Shown here: in pieces, positions 1 to 8,633 of the stretch
Layout: each line of letters begins with the position of its first letter
Position numbering within the stretch: the stretch's first letter is position 1
Source of the DNA: JBOGXB01 sp050694215
GTDB lineage: Bacteria > Actinomycetota > CADDZG01 > WHSQ01
Assembly: GCA_050694215.1 (NCBI GenBank)
Contig: JBOGXB010000001.1
Span: forward strand, 17,718-81,717
Length of the DNA stretch: 64,000 nucleotides
Reading direction: 5' to 3'
Made by a program: the position numbers and the translations under genes
Notes under the pieces: model-generated
The model's input: only the letters and a program-made list of their open reading frames with translations
Told to the model about the DNA's origin: nothing
The model's database searches: none

Positions 1-10
1 GGGAGTTCGA

Positions 11-1873
11 GTGCGCCGTATCGCCATAGCCGTGTCATGCGCCCTGGTCGCCGCGGCCCTGATCCCGGTCGCCGCTCCCTCTCGCGCCCTCGGAGCCGCG
101 CGTCCGCTGGAGTGCTCGAGCGTCACAAGGGGCGGCCGCCCATTCCGGATTTGCGAGGGCAAGGTCGCAACGCTCGACGGGTCCGGCAAGCTCGATGCAG
201 ACGTCACCCTCCCAGCGCGTGGGGAGGGACCGTTCCCACTTGTTGTCTTGATGCACGGTCTCGGCGGATCCAAGACCAGCTACGAGTCGAACACGATCGA
301 GGGTTCAGGGGCGCGTCACCACCTGAACAACCTTTGGTTCGCCTCGAGGGGCTACGTGGTTCTCAATTTCACCTCTAGAGGGTTCGACACCGACACGCTC
401 GACAGCAGGCAGGAGATAGACGGCAGCGAGTGCGTCGACGAGAGCGTCCAGTCCGTCGACGACAATCCGGATCTCTACGCCGACGACCCCGCGTGCCGGC
501 CGCAGCTCTCCCATCTCGATCACGAGGTGAGCGACGTTCAGCAGCTCATCAGCCGGCTCGTGGACGGGACGCTGCTCGACGCCGACGGGGTGACCGTCAC
601 GCGCCGAAAAATCGGAGTGGTCGGCGTCTCGTACGGAGGGGGGCCGACCTGGATCCTCACCCGAAGAAACGTGTGGCGGACGTCGCAGGGTAACCGCGTC
701 AAGCTCGCGGCCGCGGTTCCGATCATCACGTGGACCGATCTCGTCTACGCGCTGCTCCCGAACGGGCGAGGCCGCGACGACGGGGAGGCCGAGACGGACG
801 TCGGAGCGCGCGAGGCCCAACCGCCCGGTGTCTTCAAACAATCGTTCGCGACAGCCCTCTATCTGTCGATGAACGAATCCTCATCGGAACACTTCGAGTT
901 GACCGATTACCTCAACGCCTGGTACGACCGCGTCCACGAGGGAGAGCCGTACAACGATCAGGTCGCGGCGGACGCGATCCACAAGCTGCTCACCAAGCGG
1001 TCCGCCTACTACATCCCGAAGAGGGGCGCCTTCCAGACGCCCACCCTCGCGGTGCAGGGGTTCACCGACTTCCTCTTCTCGGCGATAGAGCCCCTCCGGA
1101 TGTATCAGCGGCTGCGCGGCGAGCATGACGGTGCGCCGATGAGCATGTATTTCGGGGATTGGGGTCACCCGCTGTCACAGAACAGGGCCGACGAGACCGC
1201 CTACATCGCAGGGCTTGTGAACCGCTGGCTCGACTTCTACTTGATGGGCAACGGCGACAACCCCAGCGGCATCGTCGAGGCGCGGGTCCAAGACTGTGCC
1301 TCGGACACAATGGGGCAGCTTTACCGGGCGGCGACGTGGGAGGGGCTTCAGACCGCGGACGAACGTATGGAGCTGGCGCCGTCGGGCCAGATCGGCTCGC
1401 CGGCCGACGACATCCACTCTGCCGATCTGGATCCCGCGCCCGGGGTGACCCCCAGGCCGAGGAACGGCTGCGCCGTGACAAACACCGCCGTGGACACGGA
1501 CAACATCGCCGGGCAGGTGGAGCTGACCGAGGGGTTCGAGATGCTGGGGATGCCCGAGGTCACCCTTACGGCAGACCCCTCGGCTCCCGACATGTACGTC
1601 GAGGCCCGTCTCTGGGACGTCGACCCGGCCACGGACCGGCAGACGCTCGTGGACCGGGGCGTGTACCGGCTGGGCAGCACTCAACCGCAGGAGATCACGT
1701 TCCAGCTCAACGGCAACGCGTACATCTTCGAGGCTGGCCATGAGATGAAGCTCGAGCTGACCGCGGACGGCTCTCCCTCGTTCCTCCAATACAAGCCCTC
1801 GGCCGGAACCATCGATATCTCCGATGTCCGGTTCGACGTTCCGGAGGCTAAGGCAGCGGCTCTCGTTCCCTGA
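11..1873 (+). CDS. Secreted CocE/NonD-family alpha/beta hydrolase (X-Pro dipeptidyl-peptidase-like)
   Basis: The 620-residue protein starts at a GTG with GGGAG just upstream. The first ~28 residues form a signal peptide (Arg-Arg, hydrophobic core, Ala-rich cleavage region), so it is exported. An alpha/beta hydrolase fold follows: LMHGLGGSK gives the oxyanion region and GVSYGGG carries the nucleophile Ser207. The last ~150 residues look like the C-terminal jelly-roll of the X-Pro dipeptidyl-peptidase/CocE family (GQVELTEGFEMLGMPEV and the end segments). Family members cleave X-Pro peptides or esters; the substrate here cannot be told. The window starts only 10 bases upstream, so operon context is unknown. 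Confidence 0.85.
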   Translation: MRRIAIAVSCALVAAALIPVAAPSRALGAARPLECSSVTRGGRPFRICEGKVATLDGSGKLDADVTLPARGEGPFPLVVLMHGLGGSKTSYESNTIEGSGARHHLNNLWFASRGYVVLNFTSRGFDTDTLDSRQEIDGSECVDESVQSVDDNPDLYADDPACRPQLSHLDHEVSDVQQLISRLVDGTLLDADGVTVTRRKIGVVGVSYGGGPTWILTRRNVWRTSQGNRVKLAAAVPIITWTDLVYALLPNGRGRDDGEAETDVGAREAQPPGVFKQSFATALYLSMNESSSEHFELTDYLNAWYDRVHEGEPYNDQVAADAIHKLLTKRSAYYIPKRGAFQTPTLAVQGFTDFLFSAIEPLRMYQRLRGEHDGAPMSMYFGDWGHPLSQNRADETAYIAGLVNRWLDFYLMGNGDNPSGIVEARVQDCASDTMGQLYRAATWEGLQTADERMELAPSGQIGSPADDIHSADLDPAPGVTPRPRNGCAVTNTAVDTDNIAGQVELTEGFEMLGMPEVTLTADPSAPDMYVEARLWDVDPATDRQTLVDRGVYRLGSTQPQEITFQLNGNAYIFEAGHEMKLELTADGSPSFLQYKPSAGTIDISDVRFDVPEAKAAALVP

Positions 1874-1891
1874 TCCCGGCCGCTGAGTCGT

Positions 1892-1897
1892 TACGCT
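1892..1897 (+). promoter_or_regulatory. -10 box of a predicted leaderless promoter
   Basis: TACGCT lies 7 bases before the ATG at 1905 and no Shine-Dalgarno sequence is present. The expected transcription start therefore falls on or next to the start codon. Confidence 0.5.
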
Positions 1898-1904
1898 GGC
1901 CAGG

Positions 1905-2333
1905 ATGACCAGCGGAGCAATCGCCGCGCTCATAGGGGTGCTCGTCCTCGGTTTCGTCGAGGGACTGCGGCGCTTCTATCCCGCCCGTCGTACGTGGCTG
2001 CGCATGCGCAGGCTGCGCGGGCGGCTCGCAGTGAGGTTGTTGCGCGAGCGGTACGAGAGAGCGGCGGCCCACGGAGCGCCTCGTCTGCTTGCGCTGGTCC
2101 TCGCCGTTCTCGTGATCGCGTGGGTGGCCGGCGCGAGCTGGCTGGACAAGCGCTGGTACGAGGTCGTGCTCGATGTCCTTCCGTACGTGTTCGTCGGGCT
2201 GGCTCTCGTGCGAATTCCCGGCGCTCTGGATGCGATCGGAGGGCGGATGAAGGAGTACGAACGGGAGCAGGGAGAGGACCCGGACAAGGATCTCTTCGAT
2301 GAAGGCCCGGGTGCAGACGAGATAGCCCTGTGA
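1905..2333 (+). CDS. Small membrane protein of unknown function
   Basis: 142 residues with an N-terminal membrane segment (residues ~4-20), an Arg-rich cytoplasmic stretch (~22-56), two further hydrophobic segments (~61-78 and ~89-105) and an acidic C-terminus. I do not recognise a family. The stop codon overlaps the GTG of thiE by 4 bases (GTGA), so the two are co-transcribed and translationally coupled. That proximity does not by itself imply a role in thiamine metabolism. Confidence 0.7.
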   Translation: MTSGAIAALIGVLVLGFVEGLRRFYPARRTWLRMRRLRGRLAVRLLRERYERAAAHGAPRLLALVLAVLVIAWVAGASWLDKRWYEVVLDVLPYVFVGLALVRIPGALDAIGGRMKEYEREQGEDPDKDLFDEGPGADEIAL

Positions 2334-2956
2334 GAGGCGGGCTCGACGACGCTCGCGTCTACCTTGTCGCGCCCGCACAGCTCCGGGCGGGACGACTGGC
2401 CCACCTCGTTGCCGAGCTCGTCGACGCGGGGGTCGGCATCGTCCAGCTGCGCGAGAAGGAAGCGGAGGCCGGTGACGTCATCCGCATGGGGGAGCCGGTG
2501 CTCGCGGCGTGCCGGGAGGCGGGAGTCCCGTTCATCATCAACGACCGTCCGGATATCGCGGTGGCTATCGATGCGGATGGCGTACACGTCGGCCAGAACG
2601 ATCTGCCGGCGACATGGGCGCGGCGGATCGTGGGGGAGAGGGTCGTCGGCCTGTCCTCGCACACAGAAGGCGAGATCGATGCAGCAATGGCCCTGGGCAA
2701 GGACATCGACTACCTCGTCGCCGGCCCGGTCCACGAGACGCCGACGAAGCATGGCCGGCCGGGGACCGGGCCGAGCCTCATTCGGTACGCAGCGGAGCGC
2801 GTCGACATCCCCTGGTTCGCGATCGGGGGGATCGACGCGCGCACTCTGCCTGAGGTCCTCGAGGCCGGTGCTCGCCGCATCGTGGTCGTGAGGGCGATCA
2901 CGGAGGCCGCCGACCCGCCCGCGGCGGCCGCCGAGCTCCACGCCCTTCTGTCGTAA
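2330..2956 (+). CDS. thiE: Thiamine-phosphate synthase
   Basis: 208 residues with the ThiE TIM-barrel pattern: GIVQLREKEA near residue 35, NDRPDIA, HVGQNDLPA (phosphate and pyrophosphate handling), GPVHETPTKHGRPGTG and the C-terminal phosphate-binding FAIGGI. The enzyme couples HMP-pyrophosphate and thiazole phosphate to thiamine phosphate. The GTG start overlaps the upstream membrane-protein stop (GTGA). No TPP riboswitch and no other thi gene is visible nearby, so the rest of the pathway must lie elsewhere. Length is normal for the family. Confidence 0.92.
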   Translation: MRGGLDDARVYLVAPAQLRAGRLAHLVAELVDAGVGIVQLREKEAEAGDVIRMGEPVLAACREAGVPFIINDRPDIAVAIDADGVHVGQNDLPATWARRIVGERVVGLSSHTEGEIDAAMALGKDIDYLVAGPVHETPTKHGRPGTGPSLIRYAAERVDIPWFAIGGIDARTLPEVLEAGARRIVVVRAITEAADPPAAAAELHALLS

Positions 2957-2998
2957 CTGGCGCCCTCCCCACGGCCGTTTTCGGGGGTACAGAACGGC

Positions 2999-3004
2999 TA
3001 GTCT
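2999..3004 (+). promoter_or_regulatory. -10 box of a predicted leaderless promoter
   Basis: TAGTCT sits 8 bases before the GTG at 3013, without a Shine-Dalgarno sequence between them. Confidence 0.45.
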
Positions 3005-3012
3005 CGGCCCCC

Positions 3013-4059
3013 GTGTTGAAGCCCAGACTCGAATGGCTCCTCGTCTTCGTACCGGTCGCGATCGTTCTCGAGCTCGTGCACGGTCCGGAGATAGCGATCT
3101 TCGGGCTGTCCGCGTTGGGCATCTTGCCTCTTGCTGGCGTCATCGGACACGCCACGGAGGACCTGGCCGTCCGCGTCGGGCCGCAGAAGGGCGGGCTGCT
3201 GAACGCCACCTTTGGCAACGTGACCGAGATGATTATCGCGGTCTTTCTCATCCTCGAGGGCGAGCTGGAGATCGTGAAGGCGTCGATCACGGGCTCGATC
3301 ATCGGGAACGTGCTCCTGGTGCTGGGTCTTTCCTTCCTCCTCGGCGGGTGGACGCGCGAGGAGCAGACCTTCAACCGAACCTCGGCCGGTTTGCATTCGG
3401 CGTCTCTCGTTCTCGCGGTGACTGCGCTGATGATGCCGGCGCTGTTCTCGTTCTCCCCGGAGGCGACGACCTTCCGCACCGAGGCCGTCTCGGTCGGGGT
3501 GTCGATCGTTCTCATCATCGTTTACGTCGCGATGCTGGTCTTCTCCCTGAAGACCCACAAGAGCTTCTTTCGCACCGAGTTCGAGCACGGTCAGCCCAAA
3601 TGGTCGGCGAGGGTGGCCGTCGGGCTGCTCGCAGGAGCGACCGTGCTGGTCGCTCTGTTGAGCGAGTTCCTGGTCGGAGCCCTCGGGCCGACGGTCGAGG
3701 ATCTGGGCATCTCGAAGCTCTTCGTGGGGCTGATCGTCGTCCCGATCGTGGGCAACGCCGCCGAGCACTCCTCCGCGGTGCTGCTGGCCATGAAGGACAA
3801 GATGGACGTGTCCATTGAGATCGCGATCGGCTCGTCCACCCAGATAGCCCTCTTCATCGCCCCGCTGCTCGTGTTCGCGTCGCTGCTCGCCGGTGAGCCC
3901 TACCTCGACCTGATCTTCTCCGGATTCGAGATCGCGGCGGTCGCGTTCTCGGCCGCGATCCTTGCGTTCATCGCGCTGGACGGGAAGAGCAACTGGCTCG
4001 AGGGAGCCCAGCTCCTCGCCGCCTACGTCATCATGGCGATCTCGTTCTTCTTCCTCTAA
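3013..4059 (+). CDS. cax: Calcium/proton exchanger (CaCA family)
   Basis: 348 residues and about 11 hydrophobic segments, the usual size and topology of bacterial Cax antiporters. Both conserved alpha repeats are visible: GGLLNATFGNVTEMI (residues ~59-73) and VPIVGNAAEHSSA in the second half, each with the GNxxE core that binds cation in the membrane. The protein is expected to export Ca2+ in exchange for H+ at the cytoplasmic membrane. The GTG at 3013 is followed directly by a TTG at 3016. It has its own promoter-like box, so it is probably monocistronic. Confidence 0.9.
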   Translation: MLKPRLEWLLVFVPVAIVLELVHGPEIAIFGLSALGILPLAGVIGHATEDLAVRVGPQKGGLLNATFGNVTEMIIAVFLILEGELEIVKASITGSIIGNVLLVLGLSFLLGGWTREEQTFNRTSAGLHSASLVLAVTALMMPALFSFSPEATTFRTEAVSVGVSIVLIIVYVAMLVFSLKTHKSFFRTEFEHGQPKWSARVAVGLLAGATVLVALLSEFLVGALGPTVEDLGISKLFVGLIVVPIVGNAAEHSSAVLLAMKDKMDVSIEIAIGSSTQIALFIAPLLVFASLLAGEPYLDLIFSGFEIAAVAFSAAILAFIALDGKSNWLEGAQLLAAYVIMAISFFFL

Positions 4060-4118
4060 CCCTTTCTGCTAACTCAGCTACAAACGCGGTGCCTTTTTCG
4101 ACATCAGATCGCAGCCCT

Positions 4119-4124
4119 TAGCAT
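4119..4124 (+). promoter_or_regulatory. -10 box before the amidohydrolase gene
   Basis: TAGCAT covers the in-frame ATG at 4123, so that ATG would lie inside the promoter. Transcription should start near 4131. This favours the TTG at 4162, which has an AGAGGGGG ribosome-binding site. Confidence 0.45.
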
Positions 4125-4161
4125 GGCGAGCCGGTCACGGACTCGTCGAGAGGGGGCAGAG

Positions 4162-5007
4162 TTGCCACGCGCCATCGACTTCCACGTCCATTCGTCGACC
4201 GCGGAATGGCTCGAGGGCTCGATCGGGCCGATGCTCGAGGTCACCGCGAAGTACTTCCACAGCGAGGTGCGCGTCCGCACCGCAGAGGAGATGGCGCGCG
4301 AGTACGAGGAGTGGGACCTCCTGGGTGTGCTTCTCGCGTGGGATGCCGAGACGGCCACCGGCCTCCCGCCTCTGACCAACGATCGCGTCGCGGAGATCTG
4401 CAGTGCTTATCCGGAGCAGTTCGTCGGCTTCGCAGGAGTCGATCCTCACAAGCCCGATGCCGTGGATGAGCTGGACAGAGCGGTGACAGAGCTGGGACTG
4501 AAGGGGCTCAAGATCCATCCGCAGGTCCAGGCCTTCTATCCGGACGATCCGAAGTTCGATTCTCTGTGGGACAAGTGTGAGGAGCACTCGCTTCCCATCG
4601 TCGTGCACGTCGGTCAGACGGGGCTCGGCGCCGGCGTGCCCGGAGGGTCGGGCATCGCCTACGACTTCGGCCGCCCGATGCTCATGGACACAGTTGCGGC
4701 GCGCCACCCCGGCCTCACGGTCGTCATGGCCCACTTCGGCTATCCGTGGCACCTCGAGGTGCTCGCCAGCGCGATGCACAAGACCAACGTCTGGGTCGAC
4801 CTCTCGGGATGGAGGCCGAAGTACATCCCCGCCGAGGTCAAGCGCGACGCGCGCGGGCGGCTCTCGGACCGGTTCGTGTGGGGCAGCGACTACCCGATGC
4901 TCGACCCCGGCCGCATCCTGGACGAGATCGGCGAGATGGAGCTGGGCGACAAGGAGCAAGACGTCCTGAAGAACAACGCGGCCCGGCTCCTGGGGCTCGA
5001 GCTCTAG
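4162..5007 (+). CDS. Amidohydrolase-family (amidohydrolase 2) TIM-barrel hydrolase or decarboxylase
   Basis: About 281 residues from the preferred TTG start, which has a purine-rich AGAGGGGG 5-12 bases upstream. An in-frame ATG at 4123 is the alternative. Metal-site signatures of the amidohydrolase superfamily are clear: IDFHVHSS (HxH) at the N-terminus, KIHPQVQAF mid-protein, PIVVHVGQTG, VVMAHFGYPW and the C-terminal FVWGSDYPML with its metal-binding Asp. Members hydrolyse amide or ester bonds or decarboxylate aromatic acids. Neighbours give no clue to the substrate. Confidence 0.82.
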   Translation: MPRAIDFHVHSSTAEWLEGSIGPMLEVTAKYFHSEVRVRTAEEMAREYEEWDLLGVLLAWDAETATGLPPLTNDRVAEICSAYPEQFVGFAGVDPHKPDAVDELDRAVTELGLKGLKIHPQVQAFYPDDPKFDSLWDKCEEHSLPIVVHVGQTGLGAGVPGGSGIAYDFGRPMLMDTVAARHPGLTVVMAHFGYPWHLEVLASAMHKTNVWVDLSGWRPKYIPAEVKRDARGRLSDRFVWGSDYPMLDPGRILDEIGEMELGDKEQDVLKNNAARLLGLEL

Positions 5008-5070
5008 AAGCAGCGCCGTTCTGTATGCCCGGAATCGGCCGCGCGAGGGGCGCCAGTTACGACAAAAGGG

Positions 5071-5340
5071 TTATGGGGGGCCGGGCTCGCCCGTCGCGGG
5101 AGGTTCGCCCCGCAGCACCCGGCGGCGCTCGAAGAACTCGTCCCGGTCGATCTCGCCCCGCGCATAGCGCTCTTCGAGGAGGCGTACCGCCGAAGACCCT
5201 TGTGGGCGCCCGCCCCCGCGCCGCACCGCCCCAACGATGAGGAAGACGACGGCCACCCAGAAGGCGACCCAGGCGAGGCCGAACAGGAGCTCGAACGCCC
5301 CAAAGCCGCCGTCGAAGGGACCGAAGTTGGCGAGGGTCAC
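5071..5340 (-). CDS. Short membrane protein with SHOCT domain
   Basis: 89 residues starting with GTG, overlapping the PspC gene stop by 4 bases (GTGA). One long hydrophobic segment (residues ~15-39) is followed by a C-terminal SHOCT motif, LLEERYARGEIDRDEFFERR, a short oligomerisation domain. It closely parallels the C-terminal part of its upstream partner, which also ends in an EERYARGEI motif, so the pair probably works together at the membrane. Function unknown. Confidence 0.72.
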   Translation of the reverse strand: MTLANFGPFDGGFGAFELLFGLAWVAFWVAVVFLIVGAVRRGGGRPQGSSAVRLLEERYARGEIDRDEFFERRRVLRGEPPATGEPGPP

Positions 5341-5633
5341 CCGGTCCTCCTGAGGTCGTCCTTGATGCGGGCGAGCTCGTCCGCCGTGATCTCGCCTCGA
5401 GCGTAACGCTCCTCGGCGACGCCCACCGCCGACGAGGCCGCCGCCTCGTCCTCCTCGGGGAGGACGATCCACAGGATGACGTAGGGCAAAATGCCCCATC
5501 CTCCGGGGATGATGCCTGCGATGACCCACAGGACCCGGACGGTTGTGGAGTCGACGCCGAAGAACTCGGCCACCCCGCCGCAGACCCCAGCGATCTTGCG
5601 ATCAGATTTCGAGCGAGCGAGCCTCCTTGCCAT
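5337..5633 (-). CDS. PspC-domain protein with C-terminal SHOCT motif
   Basis: 98 residues. The N-terminal half is a PspC domain (KIAGVCGGVAEFFGVD, then two hydrophobic stretches ending LWIVLPEE). The C-terminal half has the SHOCT signature EERYARGEITADELARI. PspC proteins are inner-membrane components linked to envelope-stress responses. First gene of a two-gene minus-strand operon with the SHOCT protein. It is divergent from the DUF59 gene across ~80 bases. Confidence 0.82.
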   Translation of the reverse strand: MARRLARSKSDRKIAGVCGGVAEFFGVDSTTVRVLWVIAGIIPGGWGILPYVILWIVLPEEDEAAASSAVGVAEERYARGEITADELARIKDDLRRTG

Positions 5634-5703
5634 GCAGCGATGGTGCCCGTGGTTGCTTCGGTCGTCAAGCGAGGGCCGGGAATACCTCGGTCGAGCCTGC
5701 GCT

Positions 5704-5709
5704 TACCAT
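5704..5709 (+). promoter_or_regulatory. -10 box of a predicted leaderless promoter
   Basis: TACCAT is 6 bases before the ATG at 5716, with no Shine-Dalgarno sequence. This supports that ATG over the longer upstream frame, which is antisense to the PspC gene. Confidence 0.45.
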
Positions 5710-5715
5710 CTGTGT

Positions 5716-6033
5716 ATGGCCACGAAAGAAGAGATAAGAGACGAGGTCGAAGCCGCGCTCAAGACGGTCAACGATCCCGAGCTCGGGATTGACATCTGGA
5801 ACCTCGGACTCGTCTACGAGATCGACGTCGCCGACTCCGGCGACGTGAAGATCGTCTTCACGCTCACCACGATGGGGTGCCCCATCGGGCCCATGATCGA
5901 GGACGAGATCAAGGCCGGGACGAACGAGATCGAGGGGATCGGCGAAGTCACCTGCGAAATGGTGATGGACCCGCCGTGGACTCCCGAGAAGATGAGCCCC
6001 CTAGCTCGTTCCGCGCTCGGCTTCGTCGGCTGA
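5716..6033 (+). CDS. DUF59 (MIP18/SufT/PaaD-like) Fe-S assembly protein
   Basis: 105 residues spanning one DUF59 domain. Recognisable features are the DPELGIDIWNLGLVYEI segment, the LTTMGCP motif with the conserved Cys, and the C-terminal VMDPPWTPEKMS. DUF59 proteins help load Fe-S clusters or act in carrier roles (SufT, PaaD, MIP18). No suf genes are seen here; in many actinobacteria this gene sits at the end of the suf operon, so this copy is isolated. It converges with the NTF2-like gene, ending 2 bases before it. Confidence 0.85.
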   Translation: MATKEEIRDEVEAALKTVNDPELGIDIWNLGLVYEIDVADSGDVKIVFTLTTMGCPIGPMIEDEIKAGTNEIEGIGEVTCEMVMDPPWTPEKMSPLARSALGFVG

Positions 6034-6035
6034 GG

Positions 6036-6431
6036 TCAGGACCAGAAGTCGTCGAAGGGCCTCGAGTCCTCGACCATCGTCCAGTTCTCCGTGATCTTGC
6101 CGTCGCGCAGGTGGAAGACGTGTGCCGAGTTGTGATCCAGCTTCTTACCCTCACGTTCGCCTGTGACGTGCACGAGACCGATGCCGTGTTCATCGTTGGC
6201 GAGAATGTCATGGATCTCTAGAGCGAAAGTCCCGCCACTCCTCTCCATCAGCTGGCCAAAGAAGCCAAAAACCTCGTCGATGCCTTTGTAGTCACCCGTC
6301 ATCGGATTGTTCCCGGTGACGTGGAAGACGACATCGTCCGCGAACATCTCACTGCGCAAGAAGTCCAGATCGCCGCGACCGAAGGCGTCGTAGCCCTTGC
6401 GCATCCTCTCTACATTTGGGTGATCGCCCAT
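6036..6431 (-). CDS. NTF2-like (SnoaL-type) protein
   Basis: 131 residues, the usual length of a single cone-shaped NTF2/SnoaL-like domain: the N-terminal MRKGYDAFGRGDLD helix, central GNNPMTGDYKG, and C-terminal HVFHLRDGKITENW strand pair. AGGAAGGAG lies upstream of the ATG. The family includes polyketide cyclases, ketosteroid isomerase-like enzymes and non-enzymatic ligand binders, so activity is not predictable. It lies downstream of the VOC gene on the same strand, 14 bases apart, so they probably share a transcript. Confidence 0.78.
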   Translation of the reverse strand: MGDHPNVERMRKGYDAFGRGDLDFLRSEMFADDVVFHVTGNNPMTGDYKGIDEVFGFFGQLMERSGGTFALEIHDILANDEHGIGLVHVTGEREGKKLDHNSAHVFHLRDGKITENWTMVEDSRPFDDFWS

Positions 6432-6445
6432 GCTTTACTCCTTCC

Positions 6446-6838
6446 TCATTGCTGCGACGGCGCGAAGAGCTCGAGCGCGATCCCGTCCGGGTCCTTGAAG
6501 CTGAGGTGCTGTCCGTAAGGGCTCTCGACGATGCCCGAGTGCTCGACGTTCTTCTCCTCGAGCTTCGCCTGCCACTTCTCCAGGTCGGCCCTGTCGGCGA
6601 GGTGCATCCCGAAGTGATCGAGCCCGCACCGCTCGTGGCTGAACTGGTCGCCGGGCAGCGTCCCCGCGTGCCGGCGCAGACCCAGCAAGAAATTGTGGGG
6701 AATCGCGTAGACCACGACGTCGCTGACGCCGTCGTTGCCTCGGAACAACTCCTGTCCGCCGAAGAGATCGTGGTACCAGTCGGCGCTCCGATCGAGATCC
6801 GAAACCGTGAGCGTGATGTGCGTTCCCTGCAGGCTCAT
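6446..6838 (-). CDS. VOC-superfamily (glyoxalase/dioxygenase-like) protein
   Basis: 130 residues with the paired beta-alpha-beta-beta-beta modules of the vicinal oxygen chelate fold: HITLTVSDLDRSADWYHDLF at the start, CGLDHFGMHLADRADLEKW in the second half and SFKDPDGIALELFAP at the end. Candidate metal ligands are His7, the His of DHFGMHL and the C-terminal Glu. GGGAGG precedes the ATG. Could be a lyase, dioxygenase or resistance protein; the substrate is unknown. Confidence 0.82.
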   Translation of the reverse strand: MSLQGTHITLTVSDLDRSADWYHDLFGGQELFRGNDGVSDVVVYAIPHNFLLGLRRHAGTLPGDQFSHERCGLDHFGMHLADRADLEKWQAKLEEKNVEHSGIVESPYGQHLSFKDPDGIALELFAPSQQ

Positions 6839-6910
6839 AGGCGCCTCCCTTGGTCGTTTGACCGCCTCTCGGCCAGCATCCCTTCGGGACCTGGCGGCCG
6901 CAAGGGGGAT

Positions 6911-6916
6911 TAGCTT
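6911..6916 (+). promoter_or_regulatory. -10 box of a predicted leaderless promoter
   Basis: TAGCTT lies 7 bases before the GTG at 6924, which fixes the thrC start well inside the longer open frame. Confidence 0.5.
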
Positions 6917-6923
6917 TTGTCTC

Positions 6924-8078
6924 GTGACTAGTCGCCTATCTCATCTGGAGTGCTCCCGCTGCCGGCGACGGCACGCGGCCGAGGAGGTGCAGCAGAGGTG
7001 TCCCTGCGGGGGGACCCTTCTGTGCCGCTACGACGTGAAGGGGCTCTCACTCGAAGCGCTGCGAGCCCGGCCCCCGGGCACGTGGCGCTACCGGGAGCTG
7101 CTGCCGGTAAGACGTGACCCGGTGAGCCTTGGCGAGCACGAGACCGCGCTGCTCTTCCTGCCGCGACTCTCCGAGCGATGGGGGGCCGAGGTGTGGGTCA
7201 AGGACGACGGCTCACTTCCCGGCAGCACCTTCAAAGCGCGGGGGGCGTGCGTTGCCCTGTCCCGAGCCGTGGAGCTCGGCGTCAAGAAGGTCGTCATGCC
7301 GAGTGCGGGCAATGCTGGGGGCACGTGGTCGCTGTATGCGGCGCGCGCGGGGGTGGAGATAACCGTCGTCATGGCCCGGACGGCACCCTCCGCGAACCAG
7401 GCGGAGGTCATCGCCGCGGGGGGCGACCTGGAGCTCGTGGACGGCACCATCGCCGACGCGGGGAGCAGGGCGAGGGAGCTGGCGGAAGAGACCGGCGCTT
7501 TTCTGGCAGCCACCTTCTCGGAGCCCTATCGCCTCGAGGGCAAGAAAGCCGCCTGGCTCGAGGTGTTCGATGCGAGGGGGACGGAGCGTTCCATGGCATT
7601 CCCCCGCACCCTCGTCATGCCGGTGGGTGGAGGAGTGGGCGCGATCGCGGCGGCCAAGGCGGCCGAGGAGGTCGCCGCGCTCGGGTGGGCAGATGGGGAA
7701 CCGGCGCGCCTGGTCGGCGTGCAATCCGACGAGTGTGCTCCGATCGTCCGCGCCTTCGAGGAGGGCTCGGATGATGTCGCGCCGTGGGAGAGCGATCCGC
7801 GCACGGTCGCGGCCGGGTTGCGCGTCCCCTTCCCCGCCGAGGGCACTCTCGTGTTGCGTTGTATCCGGGAGTCTGGGGGCGAGATGACGGCGGTGGCGGA
7901 GAAGGACATCGTCGGCGCCATGCGTGATCTCGCCACGAGCGAGGGTGTGTTCGCCGGTCCCGAGGGCGCCACCACGGTGCTGGCCGGCGAACGGCTTGCA
8001 CGACAGGGGAAGCTAGAAGGGCCGGTCGTCCTCTACAACACCGCGTCGGCGGCGAAATACGTCGACTTGCTGACCTAG
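6924..8078 (+). CDS. thrC: Threonine synthase (PLP-dependent)
   Basis: 384 residues from the GTG at 6924. An N-terminal zinc-ribbon-like segment (LECSRCRRRH and RCPCGGTLLCRYD) is followed by a fold-type II PLP enzyme. DGSLPGSTFKARGA contains the PLP-binding Lys, SAGNAGGTWS binds phosphate, and PVGGGVGAIAAAK is the Gly-rich loop. It converts O-phosphohomoserine to threonine; the annotation rests on the Zn-ribbon plus PLP architecture typical of this ThrC group. A related PLP lyase such as cysteate synthase is a less likely alternative. No homoserine-pathway gene is nearby. Confidence 0.82.
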   Translation: MTSRLSHLECSRCRRRHAAEEVQQRCPCGGTLLCRYDVKGLSLEALRARPPGTWRYRELLPVRRDPVSLGEHETALLFLPRLSERWGAEVWVKDDGSLPGSTFKARGACVALSRAVELGVKKVVMPSAGNAGGTWSLYAARAGVEITVVMARTAPSANQAEVIAAGGDLELVDGTIADAGSRARELAEETGAFLAATFSEPYRLEGKKAAWLEVFDARGTERSMAFPRTLVMPVGGGVGAIAAAKAAEEVAALGWADGEPARLVGVQSDECAPIVRAFEEGSDDVAPWESDPRTVAAGLRVPFPAEGTLVLRCIRESGGEMTAVAEKDIVGAMRDLATSEGVFAGPEGATTVLAGERLARQGKLEGPVVLYNTASAAKYVDLLT

Positions 8079-8084
8079 CCTCGC

Positions 8085-8546
8085 CTAGGCACCCGGCTTG
8101 ATCGCCATGTCGAGGACGATGAGCAGGAGGATCGCGATCTCGATCCTCGAGATTATGAAGATCCGGCCGATGCGTTCCTTCACCTCGGTGTCGTCGGGGC
8201 CTCGGGCCTCCATCAGGTCCTTGATGCGGCCTGATTCGGGGCCGAGGAACGCCGCGCCCACCACGATCGAAAAGGCGATCCCGGCGAGCCCGAGCAGGAT
8301 CCAGAGCTGATCGAAGCCCCAGCTCCCCTCGAGGACGAGCGCGATGCCGGCGAGCAGGACTACGAGGGACGACGGCATGAAGATGCGCATGCCTACCCAC
8401 TCCGCCTCTCCGGCGAAGGTGGCCATGCGGACGGAATCGCCCGAGCCGGTGGCCCTGATGGCGAGCACCTGGATGGACGTGGCTCCGCCGACCCAGATGA
8501 CGGCAGCCAGGATGTGTATGGCGAGGAGTAGCTCGTAGAGGTCCAT
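8085..8546 (-). CDS. DUF2269-family integral membrane protein
   Basis: 153 residues from the ATG at 8546; the open frame extends further upstream but without support. Four hydrophobic segments (residues ~5-25, ~55-73, ~80-100, ~130-150) and the early LLAIHILAAVIWVGGATSIQ motif match DUF2269 proteins, whose first-helix His is conserved. Function is unknown. GATACT 7 bases before the ATG could be a leaderless -10 box. It converges on thrC. Confidence 0.75.
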   Translation of the reverse strand: MDLYELLLAIHILAAVIWVGGATSIQVLAIRATGSGDSVRMATFAGEAEWVGMRIFMPSSLVVLLAGIALVLEGSWGFDQLWILLGLAGIAFSIVVGAAFLGPESGRIKDLMEARGPDDTEVKERIGRIFIISRIEIAILLLIVLDMAIKPGA

Positions 8547-8633
8547 GGCCCGCAGTATCCACATCCGAGGGGTGGGGCGCAACGTCCTCGTGTGGCTTTC
8601 TAACCGGGATACCGATCGATCTCGGAAATGGGC

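Noticed and set aside
1874..2329. TPP riboswitch upstream of thiE
   Set aside because: No matching conserved core; thiE overlaps the preceding gene.
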